A stretch of 64,000 bases of DNA, taken from positions 372,001 to 436,000 of the forward strand of contig NZ_FMAF01000002.1 of NCBI RefSeq assembly GCF_900094565.1, given 5' to 3'. The notes beneath the pieces were generated by a model, which had not been told where the DNA came from, did no database searches, and was given only the letters and a program-made list of their open reading frames with translations. Of this stretch, positions 1 through 10,229 are shown piece after piece. The stretch's first letter is position 1, and each line of letters begins with the position of its first letter. The DNA comes from Martinezella lusitana. Its GTDB lineage: Bacteria; Pseudomonadota; Alphaproteobacteria; Rhizobiales; Rhizobiaceae. A program made the position numbers and the translations under genes.

Positions 1-2
1 AG

Positions 3-140
3 GCCTATTATGAAAACAAGATCAGGCTTGGCAGCAAGCTGACGTCCAACGCCATGTTCTTTCGCCATCGCAATCCCGTCCTTCAGAGACTGCTGCGGCT
101 GGTGTCGCCGCTGTTCTCGACAGATGAGGCGGGTGCGTGA
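3..140 (+). CDS. C-terminal 45 residues of an unidentified protein
   Basis: An open frame enters from the left edge and stops with TGA at 138-140. The visible tail is basic and amphipathic and contains the piece MFFRHRNPVLQRLLRLVSPL. The next gene starts inside the stop codon (TGATG), so the two are very likely co-transcribed and translationally coupled. The family cannot be assigned from so short a piece; the neighbours (small membrane transporter, cyclopropane fatty acid synthase) suggest envelope or lipid metabolism. Confidence 0.55.
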   Translation, partial: AYYENKIRLGSKLTSNAMFFRHRNPVLQRLLRLVSPLFSTDEAGA

Positions 141-565
141 TGCCGATGCGTTTTTCCTGGCTTGCCGTGCCGGTGCTCAACACGCTGTTCCAGTTCTTCA
201 TCAAGCATGGGGCGGAACAATTGGGCGATGGCGGCGCGGAGGCATGGTTGTGGCAGGCGCTTTCCTCCTACTGGATATTGGCGGCGATCGCCGTCGAGAT
301 AGCCTGCTTCTTCATCTGGATGAATGTTCTTTCCGAGCTCGATCTCAGCCGGGCCTTTCCGCTTTCTGGTATCAGCTACGTGCTGATCATCGCGACCGGC
401 TGGTTCGTCTTCGGCGAACGGATCGTTGCCCTGCAGGTGATCGGCAGCGGCTTGATCCTGACGGGCGTCTGGCTGATCGCAAGCGCCAACGTGGAAGCCG
501 AGGATCACGGCGACTGGAACGCGAAGCACGACGCACCGCGCACCGTTGCCGGCAAGGATAGATGA
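140..565 (+). CDS. Small four-helix DMT/SMR-like membrane protein (ArnE/ArnF-like)
   Basis: 141 residues with four hydrophobic segments (about 5-20, 42-62, 72-95 and 98-117) and a hydrophilic tail. The size and the FPLSGISYVLI and FGERI motifs resemble half-size EamA/SMR proteins such as the ArnE/ArnF flippase subunits. ATG at 140 overlaps the preceding stop, and the next gene begins at 562, before this stop codon, so all three genes form one tight operon. It may move a small lipid-linked or cationic substrate across the inner membrane; the substrate is unknown. GTG at 137 is an alternative start. Confidence 0.7.
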   Translation: MPMRFSWLAVPVLNTLFQFFIKHGAEQLGDGGAEAWLWQALSSYWILAAIAVEIACFFIWMNVLSELDLSRAFPLSGISYVLIIATGWFVFGERIVALQVIGSGLILTGVWLIASANVEAEDHGDWNAKHDAPRTVAGKDR

Positions 566-1905
566 TGTCCAACCCGCAAGCTGAAAATCGCCCGAGGGGC
601 AAGGGTTATGCCGTTTTCTCCAGCCTTGTGGACTGGTGCCTGAAACGCGCTCTTTCGTCCATCGTCACGCGCGGCGCGCTGACCGTGACGACCGCAAGCG
701 GTCGTGTCTTCACATTCGGCGATGGCACCGGCGAGCCGGTGCGTGTCCGTTTCACCGATGACCGGGCGCAATGGGCTCTCCTGATCGATGCCGATAAGAG
801 GCTTGGCGAACTCTACATGGACGGCCGTTTCATCGTCGAGCAGGGCTCCCTCTACGACTTCGTCGCCATGATGCTGCGGGAGGCGCAGAACAGCACCCAC
901 CCGCTGATCGCGCGCGTCATCGATCATGCCCGAACCAAGCTGCGGATTTTCCGTCATCGCAATCTTCCGGGTCGTTCAAGGGCCAATGTCGCGCATCATT
1001 ACGATCTCGATGGCCGGCTTTATGAGCTCTTCCTCGACCCCGACCGGCAATATTCCTGCGCCTATTTCGAACATGCCGACCAGTCTCTCGAAGAGGCGCA
1101 GATCGCCAAGAAAAGGCATCTGGCCGCCAAGCTCGTGATCGAGCCCGATAACAGCATTCTCGATATCGGCTGCGGCTGGGGCGGCCTCGCGCTGCACCTG
1201 GCCGAACATGCGCCTGGAGGTTACGTTCTTGGTGTCACGCTGTCCGAAGAGCAGCACGCCTACGCCTCCAAGCGCGTGGCCGACAAGGCCGGTGGAACGC
1301 CGGCGGAAGTTCAATTCGCGCTCAGAGACTATCGCAGCCTGACCGGCCGCTTCGACAGGATCGTCTCGGTCGGCATGTTCGAGCATGTCGGTCTCGCCTC
1401 CTACCGCACGTTCTTCCGCAAGTGCGCCGAACTGCTCGAGGATGACGGCATCATGGTGCTTCACACCATCGGCTGCTCGGCGACGCCCGGCTTCACCACG
1501 CCATGGCTCGACAAATACATCTTCCCCGGCGGCTATATTCCCGCACTTTCTGAGATCGTGCCGGAAATCGAGGCGGCGGGTCTTGCGATCACCGATGTCG
1601 AGGTGTTGCGGCTGCATTATGCGAAGACGCTCGAAAGCTGGCGGGCTCGTTTCATGGCGCGCTGGCCCGAGGCCGCGCAGCTCTATGACGAGCGCTTCTG
1701 CCGCATGTGGGAATATTATCTTTCGACGGCGGAGGCTGCCTTCCGCTATGAGGATCTTGTGGTCTTCCAGATCCAGATAGCCAAGCGCAACGACGTCATT
1801 CCGCTTACGCGAAACTACATCGCCGATCATGAAGCGCGCAGCGCCTCAAAAATTGACGTTGAAGGTTCTGTTGAGGGTAAAGCCGATAATATTCTGATCG
1901 GGTGA
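562..1905 (+). CDS. cfa: Cyclopropane-fatty-acyl-phospholipid synthase
   Basis: 447 residues. It transfers a methylene group from S-adenosylmethionine onto double bonds of membrane phospholipid acyl chains. The N-terminal lipid-binding half (about 1-150) leads to the family signature AHHYDLDGRLYELFLDP, then the SAM-binding motif LDIGCGWGGLALHLAEHAP (about 200-218) and SVGMFEHVG. The start overlaps the upstream stop (ATGATG at 562). The last 20 codons overlap the 3' end of the convergent mipA-type gene by 60 bp, and this C-terminal tail lies beyond the conserved core. A family assignment is clear. Confidence 0.93.
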   Translation: MMSNPQAENRPRGKGYAVFSSLVDWCLKRALSSIVTRGALTVTTASGRVFTFGDGTGEPVRVRFTDDRAQWALLIDADKRLGELYMDGRFIVEQGSLYDFVAMMLREAQNSTHPLIARVIDHARTKLRIFRHRNLPGRSRANVAHHYDLDGRLYELFLDPDRQYSCAYFEHADQSLEEAQIAKKRHLAAKLVIEPDNSILDIGCGWGGLALHLAEHAPGGYVLGVTLSEEQHAYASKRVADKAGGTPAEVQFALRDYRSLTGRFDRIVSVGMFEHVGLASYRTFFRKCAELLEDDGIMVLHTIGCSATPGFTTPWLDKYIFPGGYIPALSEIVPEIEAAGLAITDVEVLRLHYAKTLESWRARFMARWPEAAQLYDERFCRMWEYYLSTAEAAFRYEDLVVFQIQIAKRNDVIPLTRNYIADHEARSASKIDVEGSVEGKADNILIG

Positions 1906-2694
1906 GCCGAACTTCGAGGTGATCGGGCTGTCGGCAGCATCGCCCACCAGACGGTTATATTTCTCGTAGACCTGCACGCTCCACTCGGGCGAGATCGTAT
2001 AGGTCGCAGCCACCGTGAAACCGACAGATTTCACGCCGGCACCGGCGTCGAAGGCGCTGACATGACCGTTCCTCGCGGCTTGACCCGCCGAGATGCCAAA
2101 GTTGCTGCGCATGTAGATGGAGTTTGCCAGCGATAGGCGAGGCCCGGCGGACAGGAGCCATTTGTCGCCGACGGGCTGAAACCAATCGAGCGCGAGATCA
2201 CCGACCAAGCCATCGCCGCCCCAAAGGGACTGGCGCACTTCCGTCCGAAACCGAAGCTGATTTTGCATCAGCCAATATTGTGCGAAGCCGCCGGCATCGA
2301 AATTCCAGCGCACCCTGCGCTGGCTCCGCAGCTGCAAATTGTTGAGGTCAAAACGGTCATCCCTCAAGCCGACCACAGGCCCGATTTCGAGGCCGTGGAA
2401 GTCGAAGAGAGTATAGTCGAAATTATCGTCCGGAGCGCTGTATTCCGTGGCCTCGCCGAGGCGATGGAAATCGAAAGAGGGCAAGGCGCCGAAGGTGTAA
2501 TGCTTCGATCCTTCGTAGCTCGGACCATACTCCACGGTAGCGCCGAGCGTCACGACCCAAGTACTTGATGAAGGCTTTGCGGCATCCTCGGCCATGGATG
2601 ATGCGGGAAACGCGCCGATGGCTGATGTCATCAGCACCCCCAATCCGGCCATCGCCAGCAACCGGGCGGAGAAAGATGTCCCAACACTTAACAC
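1846..2694 (-). CDS. MipA/OmpV family outer membrane protein
   Basis: 282 residues. It has a signal peptide ending near ASSMAEDAA, then the family opening GATVEYGPSYEGSKHYTF and beta-strand-rich sequence, and ends with the aromatic FNVNF expected for outer membrane barrels. MipA/OmpV proteins are barrels implicated in scaffolding murein enzymes or in permeability; the role here is unknown. The predicted start is GTG at 2694; an internal ATG 14 codons later would also leave a shorter signal. The 3' end overlaps the convergent cfa gene by 60 bp. Confidence 0.85.
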   Translation of the reverse strand: MLSVGTSFSARLLAMAGLGVLMTSAIGAFPASSMAEDAAKPSSSTWVVTLGATVEYGPSYEGSKHYTFGALPSFDFHRLGEATEYSAPDDNFDYTLFDFHGLEIGPVVGLRDDRFDLNNLQLRSQRRVRWNFDAGGFAQYWLMQNQLRFRTEVRQSLWGGDGLVGDLALDWFQPVGDKWLLSAGPRLSLANSIYMRSNFGISAGQAARNGHVSAFDAGAGVKSVGFTVAATYTISPEWSVQVYEKYNRLVGDAADSPITSKFGSPDQNIIGFTLNRTFNVNF

Positions 2695-3279
2695 TCTGAC
2701 TACACCCGATCCCTGATCGCCCTTGCGGGACTATTATCACAGCTCAACGTTCCGAAAATAGCAAAAATTTTTGCGGCAATCATTGTGCCAGGATGACGGC
2801 CGAAACGTTTTGCATCGTTTGTGGAAGATGGGTCGCGGCGCTCATGAGGTTTCATTGCTTGCCACCGGGAATCTCGATCCTTGGCCGCGAACCGGTCTTG
2901 GCGCTGTTGTCGTGTTCCCTTGCGGGCAATCGAGATGCACCTCGTCATGAACGAATAAATCCCCTGTTACCGTCGGCGATTGTAGAGCGCGCGGACGAGA
3001 ATAGAGGCGCAACATGTCATGAACCTGAAACGCCCTGGCGCCAAACGTGGCGTGATTGTTTTTTCCCCGCGGTTGGAACCTGCCGATTTTATCCCTAGAT
3101 AGCCATCGTCCCGTTTCGGAAAGAACTCCGGTCCGGACGTTTTCAGGACGACCGGCTTTCGGTGCGTCACGGTTGTGCAAGCCGAGGCTTTTCGATTGGT
3201 GCGGAGCTTGGGCCGAAGATAGATTTCTTTCCAGATATGGAAGAGGCAACGTGAAAATGCGACAGGCAGGCGATACGGC
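2695..3279. other. 585-bp intergenic region without a convincing gene
   Basis: It separates the divergent mipA-type and PAP2 genes, so both promoters should lie here. Open frames exist on both strands but show no recognisable family, no good ribosome binding sites, and codon use unlike the neighbours. The AT-rich stretch around 2750-2775 (AAAATAGCAAAAATTTTTG) is the likeliest promoter segment for the minus-strand gene. I see nothing else. Confidence 0.5.
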
Positions 3280-4026
3280 ATGAACGATCAACGGTTTCGC
3301 AAACCAGGCATAATGGGATGGTTGAGCCGCTTTGAGCCCCTGCTGCTCGTGATGTTCGCCGCCCTTTCGGGCGGAGTTCTTCTGTTCGTCTCTCTGACGG
3401 GCGAGGTTCTTGAGGGAAGTACAAGGGGGTTTGACGAGGCGATCTTGCTGGCGCTTCGCCAGCCTGGTGACCTGTCTATTCCCATAGGACCGAGCTGGCT
3501 GACCCATGCGGTCAAGGACATCACAAGTCTCGGCGGCATCACTGTCCTCATGATGATGACGGTCCTGGTGACGGTCTATCTGTTGCTCGACCGGCAGCGC
3601 GCCGTTGCCATCCTCGTATTAGCCTCGGTGCTTGGCGGATGGGCGCTGAGCACGACGTTGAAGCTCGGCGTTGCGCGGTCGCGGCCGGATATCGTGCCGC
3701 ATCTGGTCGAGGTTCATGATCTAAGCTTCCCGAGCGGCCATGCGATGGTATCGGCGGTTACCTATCTGACGCTTGCAGTGCTCATTTCCGGTACGCGACG
3801 CTATCGCTCGACGCGCATCTTCACCATCGCGGTCGGCATCCTGCTGACATTGATGATCGGCGCGAGCCGGGTCTATCTCGGCGTGCACTATCCGACCGAT
3901 GTTCTCGGCGGCTGGTGTGCCGGGGCGACCTGGGCGCTCGGCTGCTGGATCATCGCCCGCCGCTATATCTCGCTATCCCGAGGCATCGAAGGTTCGGCGC
4001 GAATCGATGCCGGCTCGCCTGATTAA
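3280..4026 (+). CDS. PAP2-family membrane phosphatase
   Basis: 248 residues with about six membrane helices. All three phosphatase motifs are intact: KLGVARSRPD (KX6RP), PSGHA, and SRVYLGVHYPTD (SRX5HX3D). Such enzymes dephosphorylate lipid phosphates (phosphatidate, undecaprenyl pyrophosphate) on the periplasmic side. ATG at 3280 is the only reasonable start; its ribosome binding site is weak. It stands alone, with a minus-strand gene downstream. Confidence 0.9.
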   Translation: MNDQRFRKPGIMGWLSRFEPLLLVMFAALSGGVLLFVSLTGEVLEGSTRGFDEAILLALRQPGDLSIPIGPSWLTHAVKDITSLGGITVLMMMTVLVTVYLLLDRQRAVAILVLASVLGGWALSTTLKLGVARSRPDIVPHLVEVHDLSFPSGHAMVSAVTYLTLAVLISGTRRYRSTRIFTIAVGILLTLMIGASRVYLGVHYPTDVLGGWCAGATWALGCWIIARRYISLSRGIEGSARIDAGSPD

Positions 4027-4065
4027 GGTGATGGCGTCAGGCCGGGGGCAGGCCCTCGCGCAGCA

Positions 4066-4707
4066 TCAGCACTGAACTTCCAGCCTCGTTGCCACGAGCA
4101 GCGAGTAGTCCGTGCCCTTCGGATCACTGAAGAACATGCTGGTGAGGGCTGCCTGGTTCTCCGCCATGACTTCCTTGGGGTTGGGCCTCACAACCTTGCT
4201 TTTGCAGCGGCCGAAGGCTGCTCCGGACGTCGCTATATCGTTGTCGGTGGCGAAATCGACCGCCGTGTAGAGCGTCTTGTCATAAATCCCGAAGATCGTG
4301 GTACCCTTGAGAAAGGTCTTCTGCTCGGGCTTCAATGAAAAGGTAAGGCTCAGCGAGCCGTCCTTGTAGTCTGCCTGGATCACGTCGGGCTTGGCCATCG
4401 GCACCGCTTTGCCGTTGCTGGTGACGTTCGTATAATAGCCGTACTGCGCAAGCGAATCCCGGACCGTCTTGCCGACGGCCTTAAGTTCGCTCGCGCTGAG
4501 CGTCTGGTTGCCAGCCTTGTCGTAATCCATGAGGACCGAGGAGGAAAACACCTCGTCGAAGCTCCAGACGTTGCGCAGCTCGCTGATGGAGCCGTCGGGC
4601 GCCGCCACGACCTCGAACTTGGCATCGATGAAGATATGCGGATGGGCAAGGGCGGGCACAGGCAGAAGCGCCAGCATCGCGATCAGCAGGGGCGTCTTTC
4701 TTTTCAT
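4066..4707 (-). CDS. DUF1007 family exported protein
   Basis: 213 residues. The N-terminus is a signal peptide (MKRKTPLLIAMLALLPVPALA) followed at once by HPHIFIDAKFEV, the hallmark of DUF1007. The HPH motif right after the cleavage site could bind a metal. In other bacteria DUF1007 genes often sit beside NicO/RcnA-type nickel-cobalt exporters; none is seen here, so the link to metal handling is only inferred from the family. Confidence 0.85.
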   Translation of the reverse strand: MKRKTPLLIAMLALLPVPALAHPHIFIDAKFEVVAAPDGSISELRNVWSFDEVFSSSVLMDYDKAGNQTLSASELKAVGKTVRDSLAQYGYYTNVTSNGKAVPMAKPDVIQADYKDGSLSLTFSLKPEQKTFLKGTTIFGIYDKTLYTAVDFATDNDIATSGAAFGRCKSKVVRPNPKEVMAENQAALTSMFFSDPKGTDYSLLVATRLEVQC

Positions 4708-5171
4708 GCGAGCAATACCGCGTTCTGTCCGTCAATTCGAGGTGCAGACCTGAACGTCAATTGAGACTGATTTGAGACCCGCATCCCCTAGTGGCTCAAG
4801 GGACGATCGGCAAGGGGCGAAGCATGTCTGCGGTTACAGCACCAGGCGAGATAGCCGTTGGCTCCTATCCCCGGCCGATGGTTCCCCGTTGGCGAAAGGC
4901 GATGGGCCGGGCGCAGACATGGTACCGCCGCTGTGGACGATGGTCGGGCTGGGCTTGGGATCTTCCGAAATCGAAGTGAGCCAGGGATTCCAATCCCTTT
5001 ACGGCGACGGCACGTGAAGAAATGCATGATGCCTCTCTCATCTTCAGCACATTGATGAATCGGGCACATAAGTCCTAGCAGAAATAGGCCAATAGTCGGC
5101 AGACGGCAATTCTCTAGATGATGTCTGTCACCGGACAAAATTGCAGGCCGGCAGGCCAGGAGAAATGCCGT
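4708..5171. other. 464-bp intergenic region without a convincing gene
   Basis: It lies between the minus-strand DUF1007 gene and the plus-strand DUF2255 gene. Short frames on both strands lack family resemblance and ribosome binding sites. The end of the region carries the ribosome binding site (AGGAGA, 5158-5163) for the DUF2255 gene. Confidence 0.5.
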
Positions 5172-6630
<1,459 letters not shown>

Positions 6631-6662
6631 CTATCAGCAACGGACATCTAATCCCTGAGATG

Positions 6663-6692
6663 TCGGCACCCATCTGTCAGCATGGGTGCCGA
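6663..6692. promoter_or_regulatory. 11-bp perfect inverted repeat upstream of the CMD gene
   Basis: TCGGCACCCAT (6663-6673) and ATGGGTGCCGA (6682-6692) are exact reverse complements separated by 8 bases. There is no T-run on either side, so it is not a classical terminator. It ends 39 bp before the start of the carboxymuconolactone-decarboxylase gene and could be an operator or a leader hairpin. Confidence 0.45.
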
Positions 6693-6731
6693 ACGTTTCG
6701 GCCCAGTCTCGCTGTCGAAAAGGATAAGGAT

Positions 6732-7517
6732 ATGAACAAGCTTACCGCGACTGCCCTGTCAATGACGCTGGCCGCATCAACGCCAGCCTTGGCCGAGGAC
6801 GACAGGAAAGGGCTCGCCTCCGCACCCATCACGATGGGTGATGTCCAGGCCGTCTCGCCTGCGCTTGCAAAATACACGCAAGACGCACTGCTCGGCGACC
6901 TCTGGAAGCGTCCGGGTCTCTCGCCTCGTGATCGCAGCGTCGTGACGGTGGCGGCGCTGATTGCCCGAAATCAGCCGATCGAGATGCCCTACCACTTCAA
7001 TCTGGCGCTCGACAATGGCGTGACGTCCGCGGAACTCTCGGAGATCATCACACACCTCGCCTTCTATTCCGGCTGGGCCAATGCCATCACGGCTGTCGCC
7101 GTCGCCAAGGACGTCTTTGCCGCCCGCGGCATCGGCGCGGAGCAGCTACCCGAAGTGTCGCCAACCCCTCTGCCGCTGAACGAGGTGGCGGATGCTCAAC
7201 GCGCTGCGAGCGTGGAGCAGAACGTCGGGCCGGTCTCGCAAGGCGTCGTTCAATATACAAACACTCTGTTGTTCAAGGATGTCTGGCTGCGGCCTGGCCT
7301 CGCTCCCCGCGACCGCAGCCTCATCACCGTCACGTCGCTGATCTCCTGCGGCCAGGTGGCGCAGATTACCTACCATCTCAACCGGGCCATGGATGCCGGG
7401 CTGACAAGGGAACAGGCGTCCGAGCTGCTGACGCATCTGGCCTTCTACGCCGGTTGGCCGAACGTCTTTTCGGCCGTTCCTATCGCCAGGGACGTGTCCG
7501 AAAAGCGGGAAAGCTGA
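6732..7517 (+). CDS. Exported protein with two carboxymuconolactone decarboxylase domains
   Basis: 261 residues. After a signal peptide (cleaved near STPALAEDD) come two similar CMD/AhpD-like helical domains (about 45-130 and 170-255), each with a LRPGLAPRDRSLITV-type strand and a THLAFYAGWPN motif. One CysGly pair (ISCGQ) replaces the usual CXXC, so peroxidase activity is doubtful. ATG 6732 follows AAGGATAAGGA and yields the signal peptide; longer readings do not. Proteins of this type commonly sit beside aldo/keto reductases and cupins, as here. Confidence 0.85.
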   Translation: MNKLTATALSMTLAASTPALAEDDRKGLASAPITMGDVQAVSPALAKYTQDALLGDLWKRPGLSPRDRSVVTVAALIARNQPIEMPYHFNLALDNGVTSAELSEIITHLAFYSGWANAITAVAVAKDVFAARGIGAEQLPEVSPTPLPLNEVADAQRAASVEQNVGPVSQGVVQYTNTLLFKDVWLRPGLAPRDRSLITVTSLISCGQVAQITYHLNRAMDAGLTREQASELLTHLAFYAGWPNVFSAVPIARDVSEKRES

Positions 7518-7589
7518 GGGCACAATAGGCTCGCGGCGCCTGTTTCCATCAAGTTGGGGCGGGCGCGATCGAGACAGGAAGCCGGGTTG

Positions 7590-8483
7590 CTACCCCCGGT
7601 CCCGCAGCGCATCCACGACGACATTAAATGCCGCTGACGACTGCCGTCGGCTGGGGTAATAGAGGTGATATCCCGGATAGTACGGGCACCAATCGCCCAG
7701 AACCTGAACCACGCGTCCGGCGTCGATTTCCGGCTTTGCCAGACCCTCCGGAACGAATCCCAGCCCATAGCCGTCAACCGCCATCGTCAGGATCTGCGTG
7801 ATGCCGTTGCAGGTCAGCTGGCCGTCGACCCGCACCCGCAGCTCCTCGCCGTCCTTCTCGAACTCCCAGGCGTAGAGACCGCCACGAGTCGGCAGCCTGA
7901 GATTGATGCAATTATGCCTAGGCAGCTCCTGTGGCGTCACTGGGGCCGGATTTCGCTCGAGGTAGTCCGGGGAGCCGATGACGATCATGCGCTGTTCCGG
8001 GCTGATACGGACGGCGATCATGGCCTGCGACACGATCTCGCCAAGGCGTACACCTGCGTCGAAACGTTCCGCGACGATGTCGGTCAGGCCATAGTCGATG
8101 ACGAACTCGACCTTGATATCCGGATAATTGTGCAGGACCTTGCGAAGCTTCGGCCACAGGACATGGTCGATCGCGAAATCTTCGGCAGTGATGCGAATGG
8201 TGCCGGCCGGCTTCTCCCTGAGATCGGTCAGCGCGATCAGTTCACCTTCGATCTCTTCGAAACGCGGACCGATCGTCGTCAGCAGACGCTCGCCTTCGGG
8301 CGTCGGCGCAACGCTGCGTGTCGTGCGTGTCAGCAGCCGAAGTCCGAGGCGCTCTTCGAGGCCGCGAATGGTGTGGCTTAGGCCAGACTGCGATATGCCG
8401 AGCTTTGCTGCCGCTTTCGTAAAGCTTCGCTCACGCGCGACGACGAGGAAGGCGAGCAGATCGTTAACGTTTTCGCGAAGCAT
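7590..8483 (-). CDS. LysR family transcriptional regulator
   Basis: 297 residues. The N-terminal winged helix-turn-helix reads FLVVARERSFTKAAAKLGIS followed by QSGLSHTIRGLEERLG; the remainder is a periplasmic-binding-like effector domain. It is of the type often paired with aldo/keto reductase, CMD and cupin genes. It is convergent with the CMD gene and divergent from the truncated cupin gene at 8649, whose promoter it would normally control. Confidence 0.92.
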   Translation of the reverse strand: MLRENVNDLLAFLVVARERSFTKAAAKLGISQSGLSHTIRGLEERLGLRLLTRTTRSVAPTPEGERLLTTIGPRFEEIEGELIALTDLREKPAGTIRITAEDFAIDHVLWPKLRKVLHNYPDIKVEFVIDYGLTDIVAERFDAGVRLGEIVSQAMIAVRISPEQRMIVIGSPDYLERNPAPVTPQELPRHNCINLRLPTRGGLYAWEFEKDGEELRVRVDGQLTCNGITQILTMAVDGYGLGFVPEGLAKPEIDAGRVVQVLGDWCPYYPGYHLYYPSRRQSSAAFNVVVDALRDRG

Positions 8484-8648
8484 TCATGGACCTCTCGCAT
8501 AAGTGCGAGGGTATTCTAGCACAGATTATGGCTGCGGAGGCATGCAATTCATGTCTACAGCCCATAAGTCTTTGCGGGATTTTGCTCTAATCCTGCTGAA
8601 TGGGCGCACCTATGTTCTCGCAGAATAGGAAGCCGAAAGGAATGAACC

Positions 8649-8804
8649 ATGGAAATCACCAGAAACGGTAGCAGCCCCTCCGGCAAGTGTCCGGCGAGCT
8701 GGTTCACCGGCACCGTGCGCGTCGATCTCTTGTTTGCCGCCAACGAGGCACGGCGCGGTTCGGCGGGCACCGTGACATTCGAACCCGGAGCCAGAACAGC
8801 CTGA
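8649..8804 (+). pseudogene. Truncated cupin-domain protein (N-terminal 51 residues only)
   Basis: From ATG 8649, preceded by GAAAGGAATGAACC, the frame gives MEITRNGSSPSGKCPASWFT and continues to VTFEPGARTA, then stops at TGA 8802-8804. This matches the opening of small cupins that would continue with a WHTHP metal-binding motif. No such motif or any cupin continuation is seen in the following 200 bp in any frame, so the rest of the gene is deleted or replaced. It is divergent from the LysR gene, where an intact cupin or reductase target would be expected. Confidence 0.65.
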
Positions 8805-8999
8805 CGGCGCGGCTAGACTCGTATCGCCAAATAGGACGAACGAATAGGTGAGATACCGGCCGTGACGCGCATTGCGGGCCGTGTCTTACTGAGGTCTGGC
8901 CCATGCAAACTCTGGATAGGACAGGCCGTTCCGACACAAATGAGTTGCCAGTGATTTCCGCTTGGTCCACAAGCGTTAAAGGATTATCGGAAGGCGGTT

Positions 9000-10142
9000 A
9001 TGCGGTATCTGAGGACAGGGCCGCGGCGGGCACAGGTTCCCCTCACGGACATCAAACGCGGTAAGACGGTCGGTCTGCGTTCCGGCGAAATTGCCGACCG
9101 AAACATCCGCGTCATCCTGGAAGCGATAAGGCGTCACGGTCCTCTGACGCGGCTCGAGCTTGGGCAGCATTGCGGACTGAGCGGTCCGGGAATCACCAAC
9201 ATATTGCGCAGACTCGCTGATGATGGCCTGATCAGCTCCAACAGGCGCAATCATCATGTTGGAGGCGCGTCGTCCTCCGAGTTCGCCTTGCGGCCGGAAG
9301 GGGCTTTTTCGATAGGCATCCGCCTGCGCCCGTCGCACGGCGAAATCGTCCTGATCGATCTTAGCGGCCAGGTGCACGAGCGCCGGACATTCAGCGTGAT
9401 GGACACGGCCGTCGATACCGCAAAGACCGCCGTTGACGATCTCATGCAAGGCGAAGCCAAATCCTTGCGGATCGTCGGGCTCGGCATTGCCGCGAATGGC
9501 TGGACCGACGAGCAGACCGACCGGCTTGCCGCCATGGTGACGCTGCCGCGCATATTCGTCGAGAACGAATGCACGGCCGCCCTGCTTGCGGAGCGCACGA
9601 TGGGCAATGCCGTGCCGCTGGACGCGCTGGCGATGATCATCATCGATGAAGATGTCCAGGCTGGCTACCTCATCCGCGGAATACCCTTTTCAGGCGTTCA
9701 CGGCAGAGCCGGCAGCATCGGCGAAATGCACACCGGCGCCGACAACGTTCCCCTCAATGGCGCTGTCGGTTTCGGCGCCTTGAGGGCGGTGTTGAGCCAA
9801 GAGGACTTCGAACGCACGCGCGAGGGACGCGAACTGCCGAGATCGCCGGCGCTCGACAAATGGGTTCGCAGCGCGGCCGGCCATCTCCTCGACCCGATCC
9901 TCGCCATTGCCGGCTTCATTGCGCCCAGCACGATCATGATCGGAGGGGATTTGCCGCGCGGCCTCATCGAATCCCTCATTCATCAACTGTCGATCGAACG
10001 CCGGGATACCACCGTCCGCCCGTTTCTGACCCCCTGGATTTCGCCGATGAAACCCGCAAGTTTCAGTGGCGGCGGTATTGCACTGGGCGCCGCCCTTTTG
10101 CCCTTCCTCGATACATTGCTGCCGCCGCCGGCGGCAGGCTAG
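9000..10142 (+). CDS. ROK family transcriptional regulator (first of two)
   Basis: 380 residues. An N-terminal winged helix (about 30-95, LTRLELGQHCGLSGPGITNI with a wing after it) precedes a ROK domain containing NECTAALLAERTMG and SGVHGRAGSIGEMH. The ROK zinc motif (CXCGXXGC) is absent and the ATP-binding DXGGT is not recognisable, so it is a sensor rather than a sugar kinase. The frame opens at ATG 9000 with a purine-rich AAGGCGG just upstream. It is convergent with the MocA-type dehydrogenase gene of the sugar locus. Confidence 0.85.
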   Translation: MRYLRTGPRRAQVPLTDIKRGKTVGLRSGEIADRNIRVILEAIRRHGPLTRLELGQHCGLSGPGITNILRRLADDGLISSNRRNHHVGGASSSEFALRPEGAFSIGIRLRPSHGEIVLIDLSGQVHERRTFSVMDTAVDTAKTAVDDLMQGEAKSLRIVGLGIAANGWTDEQTDRLAAMVTLPRIFVENECTAALLAERTMGNAVPLDALAMIIIDEDVQAGYLIRGIPFSGVHGRAGSIGEMHTGADNVPLNGAVGFGALRAVLSQEDFERTREGRELPRSPALDKWVRSAAGHLLDPILAIAGFIAPSTIMIGGDLPRGLIESLIHQLSIERRDTTVRPFLTPWISPMKPASFSGGGIALGAALLPFLDTLLPPPAAG

Positions 10143-10229
10143 GGCATGCGAAATTGAAGAACCGGAGCGTGGCGACCATTCGAACAAAAGACCATCACGC
10201 TCCGGTGGTTACAAGCTTGGTCGGCGATG

